Below are positions 22,446 through 33,417 of a DNA stretch of 64,000 nucleotides, in pieces (within the stretch, counting starts at the first letter, position 1; each line of letters begins with the position of its first letter). A program made the translations under genes and the position numbers. The notes beneath the pieces are model-generated. The model did no database searches. It saw only the letters and a list, made by a program, of their open reading frames with translations, and had not been told where the DNA came from. The DNA is from Acestrorhynchus altus (lineage: Eukaryota > Chordata > Actinopteri > Characiformes > Acestrorhynchidae): positions 29,610,071 to 29,674,070 of the forward strand of contig CM067508.1 in the NCBI GenBank assembly GCA_034509495.1, in the 5' to 3' direction.

Positions 22446-23528
22446 TCTATATGTGTGTTATTTGGAGTGTGTATCTGTTCACTTGAAGACCCTTATAGCC
22501 AAAAACGTTATTTTTTCCCCCCCAAAGTGAGGAGACAGCTGCCTGGAAGCAAAAAAAGAGGAGGTAATTCTGCATGAAGATTTCTCAGAGGATGAAGGAA
22601 AAGCAGACGGGTGAATAAAACCAGCTCTTGAGGAGACGCTCCACAATTATCTAAGGACCCCGTGTGAATTTTGCCAAAAAATTAATTCTGTTGAAATATG
22701 GCTTTAAAATGTGTACTAACACATGACGCACATTTATTTTATTTAATTAAGATCATGTTTGATTCTGGAAACTTTATAATTCAACACTAAATTTCTCATA
22801 TTGTGTATGGAGAGGTGAAGTGGAGCTTTCTGTGTGCCGTCTTTATTTCTACCACCAAATACAAAAGCCACGATGCCTCCTTTATTTTTCCATGCACTGT
22901 GCTAGTTAGTGAGCAAGTATCTGCAGACACCGCATGCCCTTAATAGATTTGTTTTATTGAGTTTCATTAGATAATAAAATAAAAGCTTCTATAAAATGTA
23001 AGACGTCAGATTTTTAAAGAACAGTAGCCCAGGAGACAAAAGAAGATGCTGCGTTGCCTCACCATTACCAGCTTAATTGAATACAAAGTGTCAGCTGTGG
23101 AATCCTCCCCTGCTCCATGCCCTGAAGCCTACAGTGAAACCTCTGATAACCGGCGACGCTGCTTATGGAGATGTTACAGTGGCTTTTGTCTATCTGGCTC
23201 CAGGCTGAGGTGTGTGGGCTATTGTAAGTTTGTAAGAGTGTGTGTGCGCATGTTATGTGTGTGTGTGTTTGTGCTCTCCTCAGCCCAGTGCTCATAGCTT
23301 TAGCTCCAGCTACTGCCCATACTGCAGTCCCTAGGCTACACCTCAAGTAGCCAGCCAATCAACAGTGAAGGGGGATTTGGGGAGTGTGTGTGTGTGTGTG
23401 TGCCTGTGTAGAATACTGTGTGTGCTGGGGTTAGGGGTCTGAAGAGAGCCCCCTAGATCCCCATTCTAATAAAACACTGTGCCATTCCACAAGCTAGGGC
23501 AGCTGGGACATGGGCAGACAGCCACAAG

Positions 23529-23529
<1 letters not shown>

Positions 23530-23611
<82 letters not shown>
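23530..23611. repeat. (CA)n microsatellite
   Basis: About 40 uninterrupted CA units. Confidence 0.97.
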
Positions 23612-23614
<3 letters not shown>

Positions 23615-23804
23615 AAACTGTACATCAACAGTATAAACCGAACAGTATCTACAGCAATCATAAACCCGACACATATAAGCTCTAAGACAAGCCTTCAGCA
23701 TCCAATCAAGTGCTGTTCTTTTAACATACAGGAACATACTGTTCATTTTACATAAATATTTCAGATAAACCTGATGCTTGATACTAACATCGACAATAAT
23801 GCAC

Positions 23805-24005
23805 TTCACAATACTGTCCAAAAGTTTCCAGACACCCCTTCTAATGATCAAATGCAGCAACTTTGAGGAGCACGCATTGCTGGTGTCCAGCTGCACACTG
23901 CTCTGCCCATGAATGGAAAAGCACTTACACAGTCACTCATGAGCCTAAGGTAACCATGGCTAGTGTAAAGTGTCAGCTAGGAGGCATAAAGCCCCCCAGC
24001 ATTGG
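23805..24005 (-). mobile_element. Family C MITE-type repeat, minus orientation, partial
   Basis: It begins CTGTCCAAAAGTTTCCAGAC, followed by ACCCCTTCTAATGA, the reverse complement of the family C right end, and later contains GCATAAAGCCCCCCAGCATT, the reverse of the CAATGCTGGGGGG core. The left half of the element is not recognisable. Confidence 0.65.
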
Positions 24006-24039
24006 GACCTGAAGCTGTGATGCTGTAGAGGAGTGAAAA

Positions 24040-24165
24040 ACAAAGCTACAAAAAAGTTCTACACAAATGCTCCCTCCTTCCTCACCGCCGCCACCAGTTG
24101 GGTCCAGTCGGTAGCCCAGGGGGTTGGCTCCGCCCCTGCCTTCCAAATTCAATCTGTTCACACTC
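24040..24165 (+). repeat. Unclassified dispersed repeat (family B), copy 2
   Basis: AAAAGTTCTAC, then CTCCCTCCTTCC, CCACCAGTTGGGTCC and GGGGGTTGGCTCCGCCCCTG match the order in 63420-63570 and 19340-19480. Confidence 0.5.
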
Positions 24166-24461
24166 ATGTCGCATGCACCATAACTACATACCTATGCGAT
24201 CTGTGAAAAAGGCTCAAAAAAGATCCCTTTTGACATCCACATAGTCTTGAAAAAATTGACCTTTGACACATTAAGCCAAACAAAATCAGATTTGAGTCAC
24301 TTCAGCCTGATGAACGGAGCCCTAGTGTGAAGCTTTCTCACAAGAGTGGAGGTTGTTACTGCAGCAAGGGCGGGAGGGGGGTGCTTACAAATCATCTGTC
24401 TTCTCTGTTGGATACATAGTGTATGGCATTTATGGATCCGTCTTCTGTCTTTGTTAACACA

Positions 24462-24473
24462 TGCACACACACG

Positions 24474-24507
<34 letters not shown>

Positions 24508-24634
24508 GCCCTCTTACATCACTCCACTCTTTACTGGGCGAGAGCTTGCAGGCCTCAAATATTCAACACTTTCAAGATGTCAAGAGGAGGGAGGAGGCAT
24601 CAACAAACAAGTGCAAAGACTGTCCTCTAAGCGT

Positions 24635-24697
<63 letters not shown>
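24462..24697. repeat. Two CA arrays
   Basis: CA with CG interruptions at 24462-24507, and about 32 uninterrupted CA units at 24633-24696. Confidence 0.95.
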
Positions 24698-24700
<3 letters not shown>

Positions 24701-24968
24701 TAGAAATATTCTAGCTAAAGAAATAGTGTGTATGTGTATATACACACACACCCTTTACACACACACTAGAATACTGGGGTGGAGGGGTGCAAGTTAGGTG
24801 GGGGGAATGGCAGCGCCCCCTGGAGGGCAGCATTAGAAGCAGCAGTGTGTAAAGATGAGGCATGCTGTCAGCGAATGACAGCAGCAGTGCCTACGGTGGG
24901 GCAACAGTGGGGGCTGGACGAGGTGTTTTTGGGGGCGTTACCAAGGGAAACAAAACAACAACTGAAAG

Positions 24969-24970
<2 letters not shown>

Positions 24971-25012
<42 letters not shown>

Positions 25013-25014
25013 TC

Positions 25015-25097
<83 letters not shown>
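24971..25097. repeat. Compound (TC)n-(AC)n microsatellite
   Basis: About 18 TC units (24974-25009), a short spacer and about 38 AC units (25020-25097). Confidence 0.97.
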
Positions 25098-25099
<2 letters not shown>

Positions 25100-25224
25100 T
25101 GAGGAAAGTCTCTGAGTTTCCAACAGAGGATCTGGGGATCCAGGCAAAGTGGGTCACTTGTGAGCGCTGATCAGGGCGAAGCATCACTTATTTACCAGCT
25201 TACGTCTGCACTATTTATGGGACA

Positions 25225-25390
25225 CAAGGGAGAGGCACAGAGAGAGGGAGAGAGAAAGGGAGAGAGATGGAAGAGAACGGCTAAAATATGGGGCCTGGCT
25301 CAGAAAGAAAAAGAGTGAGAGAGCGAGAGAGAGAGAGAGAGGGAAAGAGGGAGAAAGAATGCCAGAGCCAGAAAAAGGAGAATAAGAGAG
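25225..25390. repeat. Purine-rich GA simple sequence
   Basis: Mostly GA and GGGA units on the plus strand, with a (GA)8-10 core near 25322-25342. Confidence 0.75.
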
Positions 25391-25682
25391 GGACTTGGAA
25401 ACTGTTAGTGGAAGGAAAGTGTAATGGGAGTGTGTGATATTAATCTAGCTAATAATAATGTGTATAATAATAACATGTGTATTATTGTGTGTGAAGAGGG
25501 AGAGGGGAAGCAGGGAAAGAGTAGGCGTCTTGGGAGACAAAAGCAAGGATGATACAGTGACGTGTGTCCTGCAGGAGAGCTCAGGAGGCTGGGGTCAGCG
25601 GAGGCGGCCCTGGCGGGGCCACACAGGGAGGGCATGCTGGGTAGGGCAAGCAGGCCAGGCCCTTCCATCCATCCACCCTCAT

Positions 25683-25684
<2 letters not shown>

Positions 25685-25743
<59 letters not shown>
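25685..25743. repeat. (CA)n microsatellite
   Basis: About 29 uninterrupted CA units. Confidence 0.97.
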
Positions 25744-25744
<1 letters not shown>

Positions 25745-27058
25745 CAAAATAAACAGCCTCACTGAGGACCAGAATGACTGGGGTGGGAAAGCTGAGATGG
25801 AAGCAGAGAGGGTAAAAGTGACCCTCGTGGGTAACTGATTGAAGTCACCGGTATTTGTCCAGTGTAAGCAACTGGCCAATATAAATGCTCACCTTCCCCT
25901 GAAAAGACAATGAACTATTGAAGACTTTGGTTGCGAGCCTCATAGTTACTGAAAAAACATAGCATTCACATGAAAAACAAACATACTGCCTGATAAGTCT
26001 TGTAAAAGATAAGTTGAGGTTTAAATGGACTCCTGCTACACCAGTGTGATGAGGTCTGGACCTCCCGGAACAGTGGGGCACGAGGGACAGAGGGGAAAGA
26101 TGGAGCCTTGTGCGGAGGCGATGGAGGAGGCAGAGTGTGCCCACTGTGCCTCGACTGGGCGGAGCTCGCCAGCTTGACCTCAGGGGCGAGTGGACAGTGA
26201 CCGACGGGTCAGCGGCTCCTCCTGCTGTACCATCTCCTGACCGGCCATGCCCAGCGCGCGGCTCTACATCACTGTCGTGCGGCTGGGGCTGGGCATATGC
26301 GGGGAACACAAGGGTGGGTGGGAGGGTTTACGGGAGATGTAGTCCACACCCCCAACCTATGCACAAAGTATTTGCAGATTGACATGATTGAGGGATCCAT
26401 AGCAGTTTTATAACAAGTAGGGTCTGAACTCTATTTATTGTGAGGTGGTGACCTTCCCCTGCGTGAGAGAGGCTCTGTTGCCACATTCAGAGGGCCTATA
26501 AGTGATTACTCAGTTTTATGACTACGTGACATAGAGTGGATATTAGTTTCACAGGGTTCAATTGGTCAGGACTTCTACACAACGATATGCTGCATTCTTT
26601 TAAAAAGGGTTCTTCCAGGGTTCTGTTCAGACAGTTCTATGTAAAATCACCAAAAGGCCAACTGTTGTCATATAAATATGAAAATAGTTGATTACTTGAG
26701 CCTCACACCAACAAGGAGAACAGCCCTATACAGTGGTCAAAAAGCATTTGACCCCTGTTCAGTGCAAAGAATTGACCTTTACCTGAAAGTTAACTGTATT
26801 GATACAAGCAGGCTATTAACCTCAAGCCTAAGTAGAAGCCCCCCTGCCACACATGCATACTCATGCACGTGTGCGGTGTGCAAGCTGCGGAGCTGGTGGC
26901 CCATAGCTCAGGAAGATGAATGCAGCCCAGGCCAGGGCAGGACGGAGCTGACCCCAGCTGCCCACTGGAGCCTGGCTGAGCTGAGTTATACACCAGCCCG
27001 CCCTCCTCAATCTGTCTGCCCCATAAGCAGCAGCAGCAGAAGCAGCAGCAGCGAGTGA

Positions 27059-27065
27059 GAGAGAA

Positions 27066-27122
<57 letters not shown>
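27059..27122. repeat. (GA)n microsatellite
   Basis: GA array with one early AAAGAGT break. A short (AGC)n run precedes it at about 27027-27054. Confidence 0.93.
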
Positions 27123-27123
<1 letters not shown>

Positions 27124-27384
27124 AGAGAGACACATTCAGTGAAATCAATTAAGCTGGATGGGGTGTTAATCCAAAGAAGGCCCACACAAGGAGTTCATCC
27201 AGAAAATCCAAAAAGCAGTTCACCAAATAACGTGCTGAAGAAGGAATTAGGTCATTTTCCACGAGTATGACCAATAAAAAGGAGGCATTAATATTCTGGA
27301 TGCATGTGGAAGCCCGCCACAAGAAACTGACGATGAACCCTGAACAGTCCTCAGTGCCAGCTGGCCTTACAGCTCAGTCCTCAT

Positions 27385-27515
27385 TTATCACAGGGGTGTC
27401 CAGCCTTGCTCCTGCAGGTCTACCACACCGCTTACTATATTTCTAACCCTAATCTACAAGATGAATGAGGCCTGGGCCGGGGCAGGTTGAAACACCTGAT
27501 TCGCATGATCGAGGC
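27385..27515. repeat. Dispersed repeat (family F), copy 2
   Basis: GGGGTGTCCAGCCTTGCTCC, then TGCAGGTCTACCACAC and GAAACACCTGATTCGCATGA match the order of the common fish repeat seen at 22235 and 34695. Confidence 0.5.
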
Positions 27516-27764
27516 CTTCATGAGGATCGGAATATTAGCTTCCATCAAGCAAAAAAAACAAAAAAAAAACAACAACAACTGACAACAGATTTACTACAGC
27601 AGTGGTGAGAAGACCCTGTTTACTCACAAAGTTTTTCAGTCAAGAGGAACTAAGTTCAGGCGTGAGTTCAGAGAGTAATCGAACACAAGAACACTACTTT
27701 TTGTACTTTTGGTAATGTTATGAAATATCAAAATTTATACGTACTGTATTTTAATACAAAGGGC

Positions 27765-28020
27765 GCACGGTCATGCCACAGGTAGTGTGTGTGTGTCATA
27801 CAGCTTCAGGGCCTGGGGTTGTGGGTTCCCTACCAAAAATACACATGGTAGAGAAATTGGCCATAATAAATTACCCCTACGTGGGAGAGAGTGAGTGAAT
27901 GCTTCTGTGTGGTATGATCCTGTGATGGACTAATTATTCCTACTTGCGGCCAATGATTCTGGGTAGGCTCTGGACTCACCACGACCTGGATGAAGTAGAT
28001 AAGAAGATGGATGGATTTTT
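27765..28020 (+). mobile_element. SINE-like retroposon copy, decayed
   Basis: It reads GGGTTGTGGGTTCC (B-box region), AATTGGCC near 27857, CTGTGATGGACTAATT, TTCTGGGTAGGCTCTGGA and a tail, GAAGTAGATAAGAAGATGGA. This is the same order as the minus-strand copy at 1500-1790. A short TG run interrupts the head. Confidence 0.6.
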
Positions 28021-28329
28021 ATACAATGTATGATCACTGTTTGCTTTCCTGCCTGGAGTGGGCAGATAATCCAGGTTCTCCAGGAGACATCCTGCTTCTA
28101 GTCTTCTACTCTTGGTCATTTAGATTAAGCTTGATGGTACAGACTGTGTTTAACTCTGGTGGTCCTGGATAAACGCTTGTAGTGAGTGAAAAGGAAGTTG
28201 TTGATCAGAAAGCAAAGTTGTCCATGCATGTGTGTGTGTATTACTTAACAATAATGTACACTAATCCTGAAGTAAGCATGTGTTTATCTGCTTAAAATAT
28301 TAACCTTATAATGGGAGACACCTGGTGTT

Positions 28330-28353
28330 TGTGTGTGTGTGTGTGTGTGTGTG
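28330..28353. repeat. (TG)n microsatellite
   Basis: About 12 TG units. A CA/CG array at 28735-28768 is of similar size. Confidence 0.9.
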
Positions 28354-28884
28354 GCTGCACTATAAAAATGTGTGCGCCTTATACGTGTTTAGGGTGTGTG
28401 CATGTGAAGAAAGGCCGCAAGTGTGTTTCAGTCTAAGAATGGTGGTGCAGGTCCTCCCTGAGGGAGCACAGATAAAAGCCTGCATGACCGAGAGAGACAG
28501 TGTGTGTGAGAGAGACCGTGTACCTGTATAACCACACACGGCCACTTGTGCTGGTGAGGCGAGACCCATCTGGAGAGAATGATGTCAGGCTCACAAAGAA
28601 TGTTACAGTAACCTGAGCCCCTTTCTGATGACCTGTCAACAGCCCACTCTGAACACTTGCTCTGTGCAGTTGGGCGTGAACCTGTAGGGCATAGAGCTGT
28701 CTGTTCACCTAGAAAGCGCTCTCCACCCTGACACACGCGCACACGCACGCACACACACACACACACACCAGACATGCACCGGATCCCACTTTATCTCTCC
28801 TGATACCAATACTGATATCTGAACTCAGGGTATCGGCGAATACTGAGAAGCCAAGAGACCATCTTTAGTCTAAGTCACAATTCT

Positions 28885-29090
28885 AGACGAACACATTGTC
28901 TGGACCAGCCAAACTCACAGAGAGTCCTGACCATAACCCTACTGAGATGCTGAGCCATGATCTGAAGAGGTCTGTATATGCAGGGTATCACACGATTATT
29001 GATAGAGTGAAACATCGGCATACTGCTAAAGTAGGATCTACAGGTTTTACATTCATCACGTTCACTTACTTTTTCTAGCCTTCACTCTAT
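28885..29090 (+). pseudogene. Tc1-like transposase C-terminal relic
   Basis: The segment AGAGTCCTGACCATAACCC then ACTGAGATGCTGAGCCATGA and TCTGAAGAGG corresponds at DNA level to the SPDLNPIE...DLKR region of a Tc1-like transposase. It closes with GTTCACTTACTTTTTCTAGC, which resembles the 3' end of such elements. Point changes and small indels have destroyed the frame. Confidence 0.6.
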
Positions 29091-29409
29091 ATGTATACAT
29101 TTAAAGTAAATATGTAAACGGTTGCTTTAGTCAGATCATGTTTGTTCACACATAAAACAAAGAAACCAAAGGCAGCACATTTAAAAATACCACCAAAAAC
29201 TACAAACACAAATAATTTCCACTCAAAAATGAACAAACTGTGCTACATCAAATCAATTCAAACAGGATCAATTATGCTCTCTATACACAACATATTCAGA
29301 AAAGCATATCGTCACATGATCATATTGCTCAGGTCTGCTATGTAACATGCTATATGCAATGTTATACAACTTTCTAAACTACAATGTGATACTATAATGT
29401 TTTCCTCTG

Positions 29410-29530
29410 TAACTCTGGAGGCCCACCTGATCATGAGTCAGGATTTTCATGCAACCTGATTCCTGCATCTGATTCATTAGTTGATTATCAAGTCCTTCTT
29501 GAACTGAATCAGGTGTGTTAAAGGGAAAAC
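29410..29530. repeat. Dispersed repeat (family F), copy 3, diverged
   Basis: It has CTGGAGGCCCACCTGATCA and GAACTGAATCAGGTGTGTTA motifs of the same family. Confidence 0.4.
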
Positions 29531-30339
29531 AACAGGTGCTGTGCAGGTGGCCTGTGCGTGCATGTTTACATAATTATTTATCTGTATTAATTGCAATTGT
29601 TGCTGTCATGCAAACATGTATCTCCCTTTCACTGTATTTCTTTTCACTTTCTGACAAAGTGATTGGGATAATCTTTTTTTACACCCCAACCTCCATTTAA
29701 ATTTTCACATGCACAAACACTCCTTTTGCTATTAAACAACCTGGGTGGCCATGCTCTTTTGGAAGGCAGCTAAGCCTGTTAAACTGAATCTCTTATTGTG
29801 CATTTTCGCTGCTTACAAATGAAAACTATACATCAGCAAGAAATCAACATTTCTGCTGCTGATTATTGGGCTCTGAATTTTACACGGGTGCAGGACTACT
29901 ATACATATGTGTGTTTGTGTGTGTTGTGTGCGAATAGTGTGCGTACCCTCGTGTGGGAACACGTGAGTAGTAGAGTGTACAGCAGGTGGTCTGATTGATT
30001 CGCAGAGTGGTGGGTCTAATCGTTACTGGCTTGAGGATGCGCCTCGTTTTCTCCTTTAATTCCCTTATTAGCTCTGATTTGTGTCACATCTGCGCCTCTC
30101 ATGGCTGACAAAGGCTCACTCTGAGGTCCACAGTAAGTGTTATAAACAGTGTGCCTCACCTACACACCTGCCAAGCTGAACAGGAATAAGAGTTTATTGC
30201 ATCTAAGCAGGATATTACCCAGAGTTCTCCTGCAGAAGGACACACATCCTTTTGTGCACAATGTATCATAACTTCCCACATGCAGGCTTTCCTTCCAGCA
30301 CTGGGGTGTGTGTGTTTATCACCAGTAAGAAACATCTAC

Positions 30340-30730
30340 CTATATGCAGTATATGGACAAAAGTGTTATGAAAACTGCTTATTCATCACTTCCTCTGAAA
30401 TCAAGTGTATTGAAAAGAGTTTATCCTGTCTCCACTGTCCAGGGAAGACATTCTACTGGACATTCTACTTTGACTGAATTCTGGAACAACAGTATTTGCG
30501 GGGTCAGGATGTTAAATGATCACCACCCCCACCTTATACCAAAATTATTAGATGGGGCACAATCATTCCAGAGAACAGTTCCACTGCTCCACAGCTCAAT
30601 GCTGGGGGGATTTATAGCCCTCTAGTCCACGCCTTGGATTTGGCACGGTGCCAATCGGTTCATGTTTATCTGCTCCAGAGAGTCCTATTCTACTGTCAAT
30701 ACTACACACACACACACACACACACACGTT
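30340..30730 (+). mobile_element. Family C MITE-type repeat ending at a CA array
   Basis: It starts TATATGGACAAAAGTG (about 30352) and runs through TCTGAAATCAAGTG, GTCTCCACTGTCCAGGGAAG, GTCAGGATGTTAAATGATCA, CACAGCTCAATGCTGGGGGG and GCTCCAGAGAGTCCTATTCT, the standard order of this repeat. The expected 3' end is replaced by (CA)11 at 30705-30727. It lies about 320 nt downstream, in the znf423 sense direction, of the exon at 31048. Confidence 0.75.
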
Positions 30731-31047
30731 TGAAAGAGAGCAGGAAATGCCAATTTATGCCAGTTAGCAGGAGTCTTCCATGGAATCACTCGGAGAAAAA
30801 GAAAGCCCTCCTACTCATCCACAGACAGCGAGACCAATTATGCTCTTTTGAGTTCCCAGACACAGACAGCTTACAGGGATCAAACTCACTATGACCTGCC
30901 ACAAGTGTCTAATTCAATAATTCAATGCGTTAATGATCAGAACTATAAAACATATTCCTCAATTAACCATCAAAACAATCCATGGACAACTAGATTATGT
31001 AGATAATGTACAGCAACAGGTGCATATGCTGGAGCTGAGTGACCAAC

Positions 31048-31163
31048 CTGGAGTTCAGTCTGGAAGAAGAACTTCTGCGGACACTGCGAACAGTCGTAGA
31101 TCTTGTCCTCCTGCCCGTGCACGGCAAAGATGTGCTGCTGCAACTTATTGGCCTGGACAAACA
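31048..31163 (-). CDS. znf423: znf423 exon encoding parts of zinc fingers 29 and 30
   Basis: After the acceptor CATTCCCCCAG| the minus-strand exon starts with TG, completing a valine codon, then reads FVQANKLQQHIFAVHGQEDK and on through IYDCSQCPQKFFFQTELQ before donor CAG|GTTGGT. It is 116 nt: 2 nt plus 38 codons, starting in phase 1 and ending in phase 0. It supplies the two histidines of finger 29 (QQHIFAVH) and the two cysteines of finger 30 (CSQC). The sequence agrees with vertebrate ZNF423 as I know it; the paralogue ZNF521 differs at several positions (IYDCTQCP and an HSS end). In mammals this C-terminal finger group binds EBF/Olf-1 proteins. The donor is weak: +3 to +6 read TGGT rather than AAGT. 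Confidence 0.95.
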
Positions 31164-31213
31164 CTGGGGGAATGAGAACGAGAGGACAGTTAGCTGATTG
31201 GCTTAAAATATGC

Positions 31214-31630
31214 TACATCATATGGACAAAAGTTTTGGGACACATGTTTATTCATTGTTTCTTCTGTGGTCTGTGTTCTGAAGAACATGCAGCTAGACAT
31301 GCTGATTGTGCCCGAGTCAGTGCAGTTCCAGCCAATCAGAGCAGATCTTATCAAATTATTCATAAACCATCATAAAATGGACAGCTTGTTCTGTTCTAGG
31401 GCCAAATCAAATGTCCAAATCATATCTGTACATTTTGCACCTTGACTAAAATGATATATGACAATATGGACAAAAGTATGGGGACATCTTAATTTCCCTG
31501 AGGGAACCCTCCCAAGGGATCAATAAAGTTCTATCCTATCCTCTCCTTTCCTATCTGTAGAAGCACTCATGGTTTCATCTGAAATCAAGGTATTTAATAG
31601 AGCTTATCCTGTTTTTGCTGGAGTCTTGGC
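31214..31630 (+). mobile_element. Two partial family C copies, one with a nested retroposon tail
   Basis: A short copy starts ATATGGACAAAAGTTTTGGG at about 31220. A second starts ATATGGACAAAAGTATGGGG at about 31462 and is interrupted at about 31491-31556 by TTAATTTCCCTGAGGGAACC...AATAAAGTTCTATCCTATCC. That insert resembles the 3' tail of fish L2/CR1-like retroposons. Family C sequence resumes with TCATCTGAAATCAAGG. Confidence 0.65.
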
Positions 31631-31659
31631 AGTTTCGTCTTGCTAGAATTGTTGCATCG

Positions 31660-32210
31660 AGTGGCTCAGACACACCAGTCCTGCTGGAGTGTTTAAACAC
31701 TGTGTCCACTCACTGTCCATTCCAGTACACTCCTATTGAGTTGCTCCACCTTGCAGAGACAGAGGCTCATCTGTTTCTGCAGGGGTGTTCTCAGTCTGTC
31801 AGTCTAGCAGTGACACTGAGGGGTTTAAAAATTCCAGCAGCACTGCTGTGTTTGGTTCAATCGAGCCAGTGCAAAAATAGTAACACACGTCTTGTCTGTA
31901 TTGTGTAGTATTCTTATGTGTATTGCCGTCATGTTACTTGCACATTGGAGTTAGGAGAAATGCAATCTGGTTTAGCCGTGCACTCCTTGTTGTATAGCCT
32001 GAATGACAATAAAGTTCACTTCACTTCAGCACCACCTTGTCAGTGTCACTGCAGTGCTGAGAATCACCCAGCAGCCACATAATACCTGCTCTGTGGTGGT
32101 CCTGTGGGGTCATGACCACTGAAGAACAGGGTGAAAGTATGCTAACAAAATATGCAGAGATGGACTACAGTCTGTTATTGAACTACAAAGTGCAAATATA
32201 TGGTAAGAAC
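31660..32210. mobile_element. Foldback repeat, family A, with a nested retroposon tail
   Basis: The left arm CCTGCTGGAGTGTTTAAACA (about 31680) and right arm GAGGGGTTTAAAAATTCC (about 31818) are inverted. The right part resumes with TGTCAGTGTCACTGCAGTGC (about 32038). Between them, 31885-32026 holds foreign sequence ending TGACAATAAAGTTCACTTCA, typical of a LINE-type tail. Confidence 0.65.
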
Positions 32211-32279
32211 TAATTCTGTTCATTACTGCAGTTCCTACAAAACTACCTCCTTTACAGGCTGTTCAACAGATTATTTATG

Positions 32280-32880
32280 ATTTCCTATTTCTCTCCCATT
32301 TCCCAGCTGCCCTTGGTTCATGTACATTCATAGTTGGGTGCTATTACCTATTCCCTTCCTGCCCCTAACACTTCCTTTTTCCTTCCCTCTTTCCCCGAGA
32401 TACCCTATCGGACTGATCTACCTGACGTCACCCGACCCGGCTCCCCACCACCCTGCTGTCCTCTGTAATGCTGTCCTTTCTGGGATCATTGCGTTGGTCC
32501 CCTCATGCCACGTTAGAGACTCCACTGCCAGCTTATGACTGTTTAACCTGCATGGACTTCCATATTAACACTGAACTTGTATCCTCCACTCACCCACACC
32601 CTCTCATTCTCACACGTGCACGGCATGTTCACACTATTAGCAATTGTTCTTAATTTTTTAATCCTGCACCCCCTGCTTTATGTCTGTGCAATCTGGTTTC
32701 AACCAGAGGAGAATGGGTTCCCCTATCTGAGCCTTGGTTCCCCTCAAGATTTCTTCCTCCTAGCCTGAGGGAGATTTTCCTTGCCACCAGCAACTGCTAG
32801 CTTGTTGAAAAGAGGCTTGGACCTGGATTTCTGTAAAGCTGCTTTGTGACAATGCCTTGGTTTTAAAAAGTGCCATATAA
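32280..32880 (+). repeat. Dispersed interspersed repeat ending CTGCTTTGTGACAATG
   Basis: It includes GGTTCCCCTCAAGATTTCTT, GATTTTCCTTGCCACC and TTTCTGTAAAGCTGCTTTGT, then AGTGCCATATAAA. This order is a common fish interspersed repeat. A short piece of its end recurs at about 38196-38232. No coding frame is evident. Confidence 0.6.
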
Positions 32881-33292
32881 AAAAAACTGTGATTGCCTGA
32901 TTCATAGGTGGAGCTGATACAGTGGACAGTTAATGTAGAAACAAGGAGGTGGTCATGCTGTACCTATCATGTATCTGTTCAGCTCAATTTTAGATGTGGT
33001 CAGAGGAATAGGTAGTGGCCTAGTTAGTGGCCATTCATGAAGGAGTTGTGAAAGTGGAGAAAGCACAAGTGCCACCTTTAGCATGAGTCAAAGGGCAAAA
33101 GCCTGTTGCGATTACGCAAAGCGTGTGAAAGGAGTTGGAGAGGGAACATTCTTGAGCTTTCGCTACCAGAGAAAGACAAAGGCAAGCGATGGAACGCAGA
33201 GGCAGGCTAAACTATCCCCTCCAGACCTTGTGATATTTATCAATAAATCATCCCCACCTTTTCCTCAGGATTTTCAATTCTGTTCCTGTGTA

Positions 33293-33344
33293 TTTCTCTC
33301 TCTCTCTCTGTGTCTCTCTCTTTGTTTCAGTAAACTTAAGTTTG

Positions 33345-33397
<53 letters not shown>

Positions 33398-33417
33398 TGT
33401 GTGTGTGAGTGTAAAAA
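33293..33417. repeat. TC, GT and GA compound simple repeat
   Basis: CTCTCTCTGTGTCTCTC at 33296-33323, a GT array at 33345-33376, GA to about 33397, then GT again. Confidence 0.9.

Larger units (their letters stand above)
9723..31047 (-). other. znf423: Last intron of znf423 (21.3 kb)
   Basis: Donor CAG|GTTGGT at 31048/31047; acceptor TTCCTGTGCAG| at 9723/9722. No further exon is seen. From 9723 to 13000 the intron holds a TTTC tract (9905-9950), CA and TG arrays, an A/T-rich part (11860-12620) and otherwise nothing recognised; a GC-rich block lies at 10970-11200. From 13000 to 20600 it is dominated by CA, GA and minisatellite arrays and a Tc1 relic. Bases 20860-23100 are mostly non-repetitive except for a dispersed repeat at 22235-22445. 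Bases 23500-25750 are again CA and TC arrays. Bases 25760-26680 show nothing recognised. Bases 27385-29530 hold several dispersed repeats, and 29540-30330 is non-repetitive. Confidence 0.85.

Noticed and set aside
31023..31164. A methionine start at 31164 for a separate zinc-finger protein
   Set aside because: The codon there is GTG formed across the acceptor CCCCCAG|TG; phase and homology show an internal exon, not a gene start.
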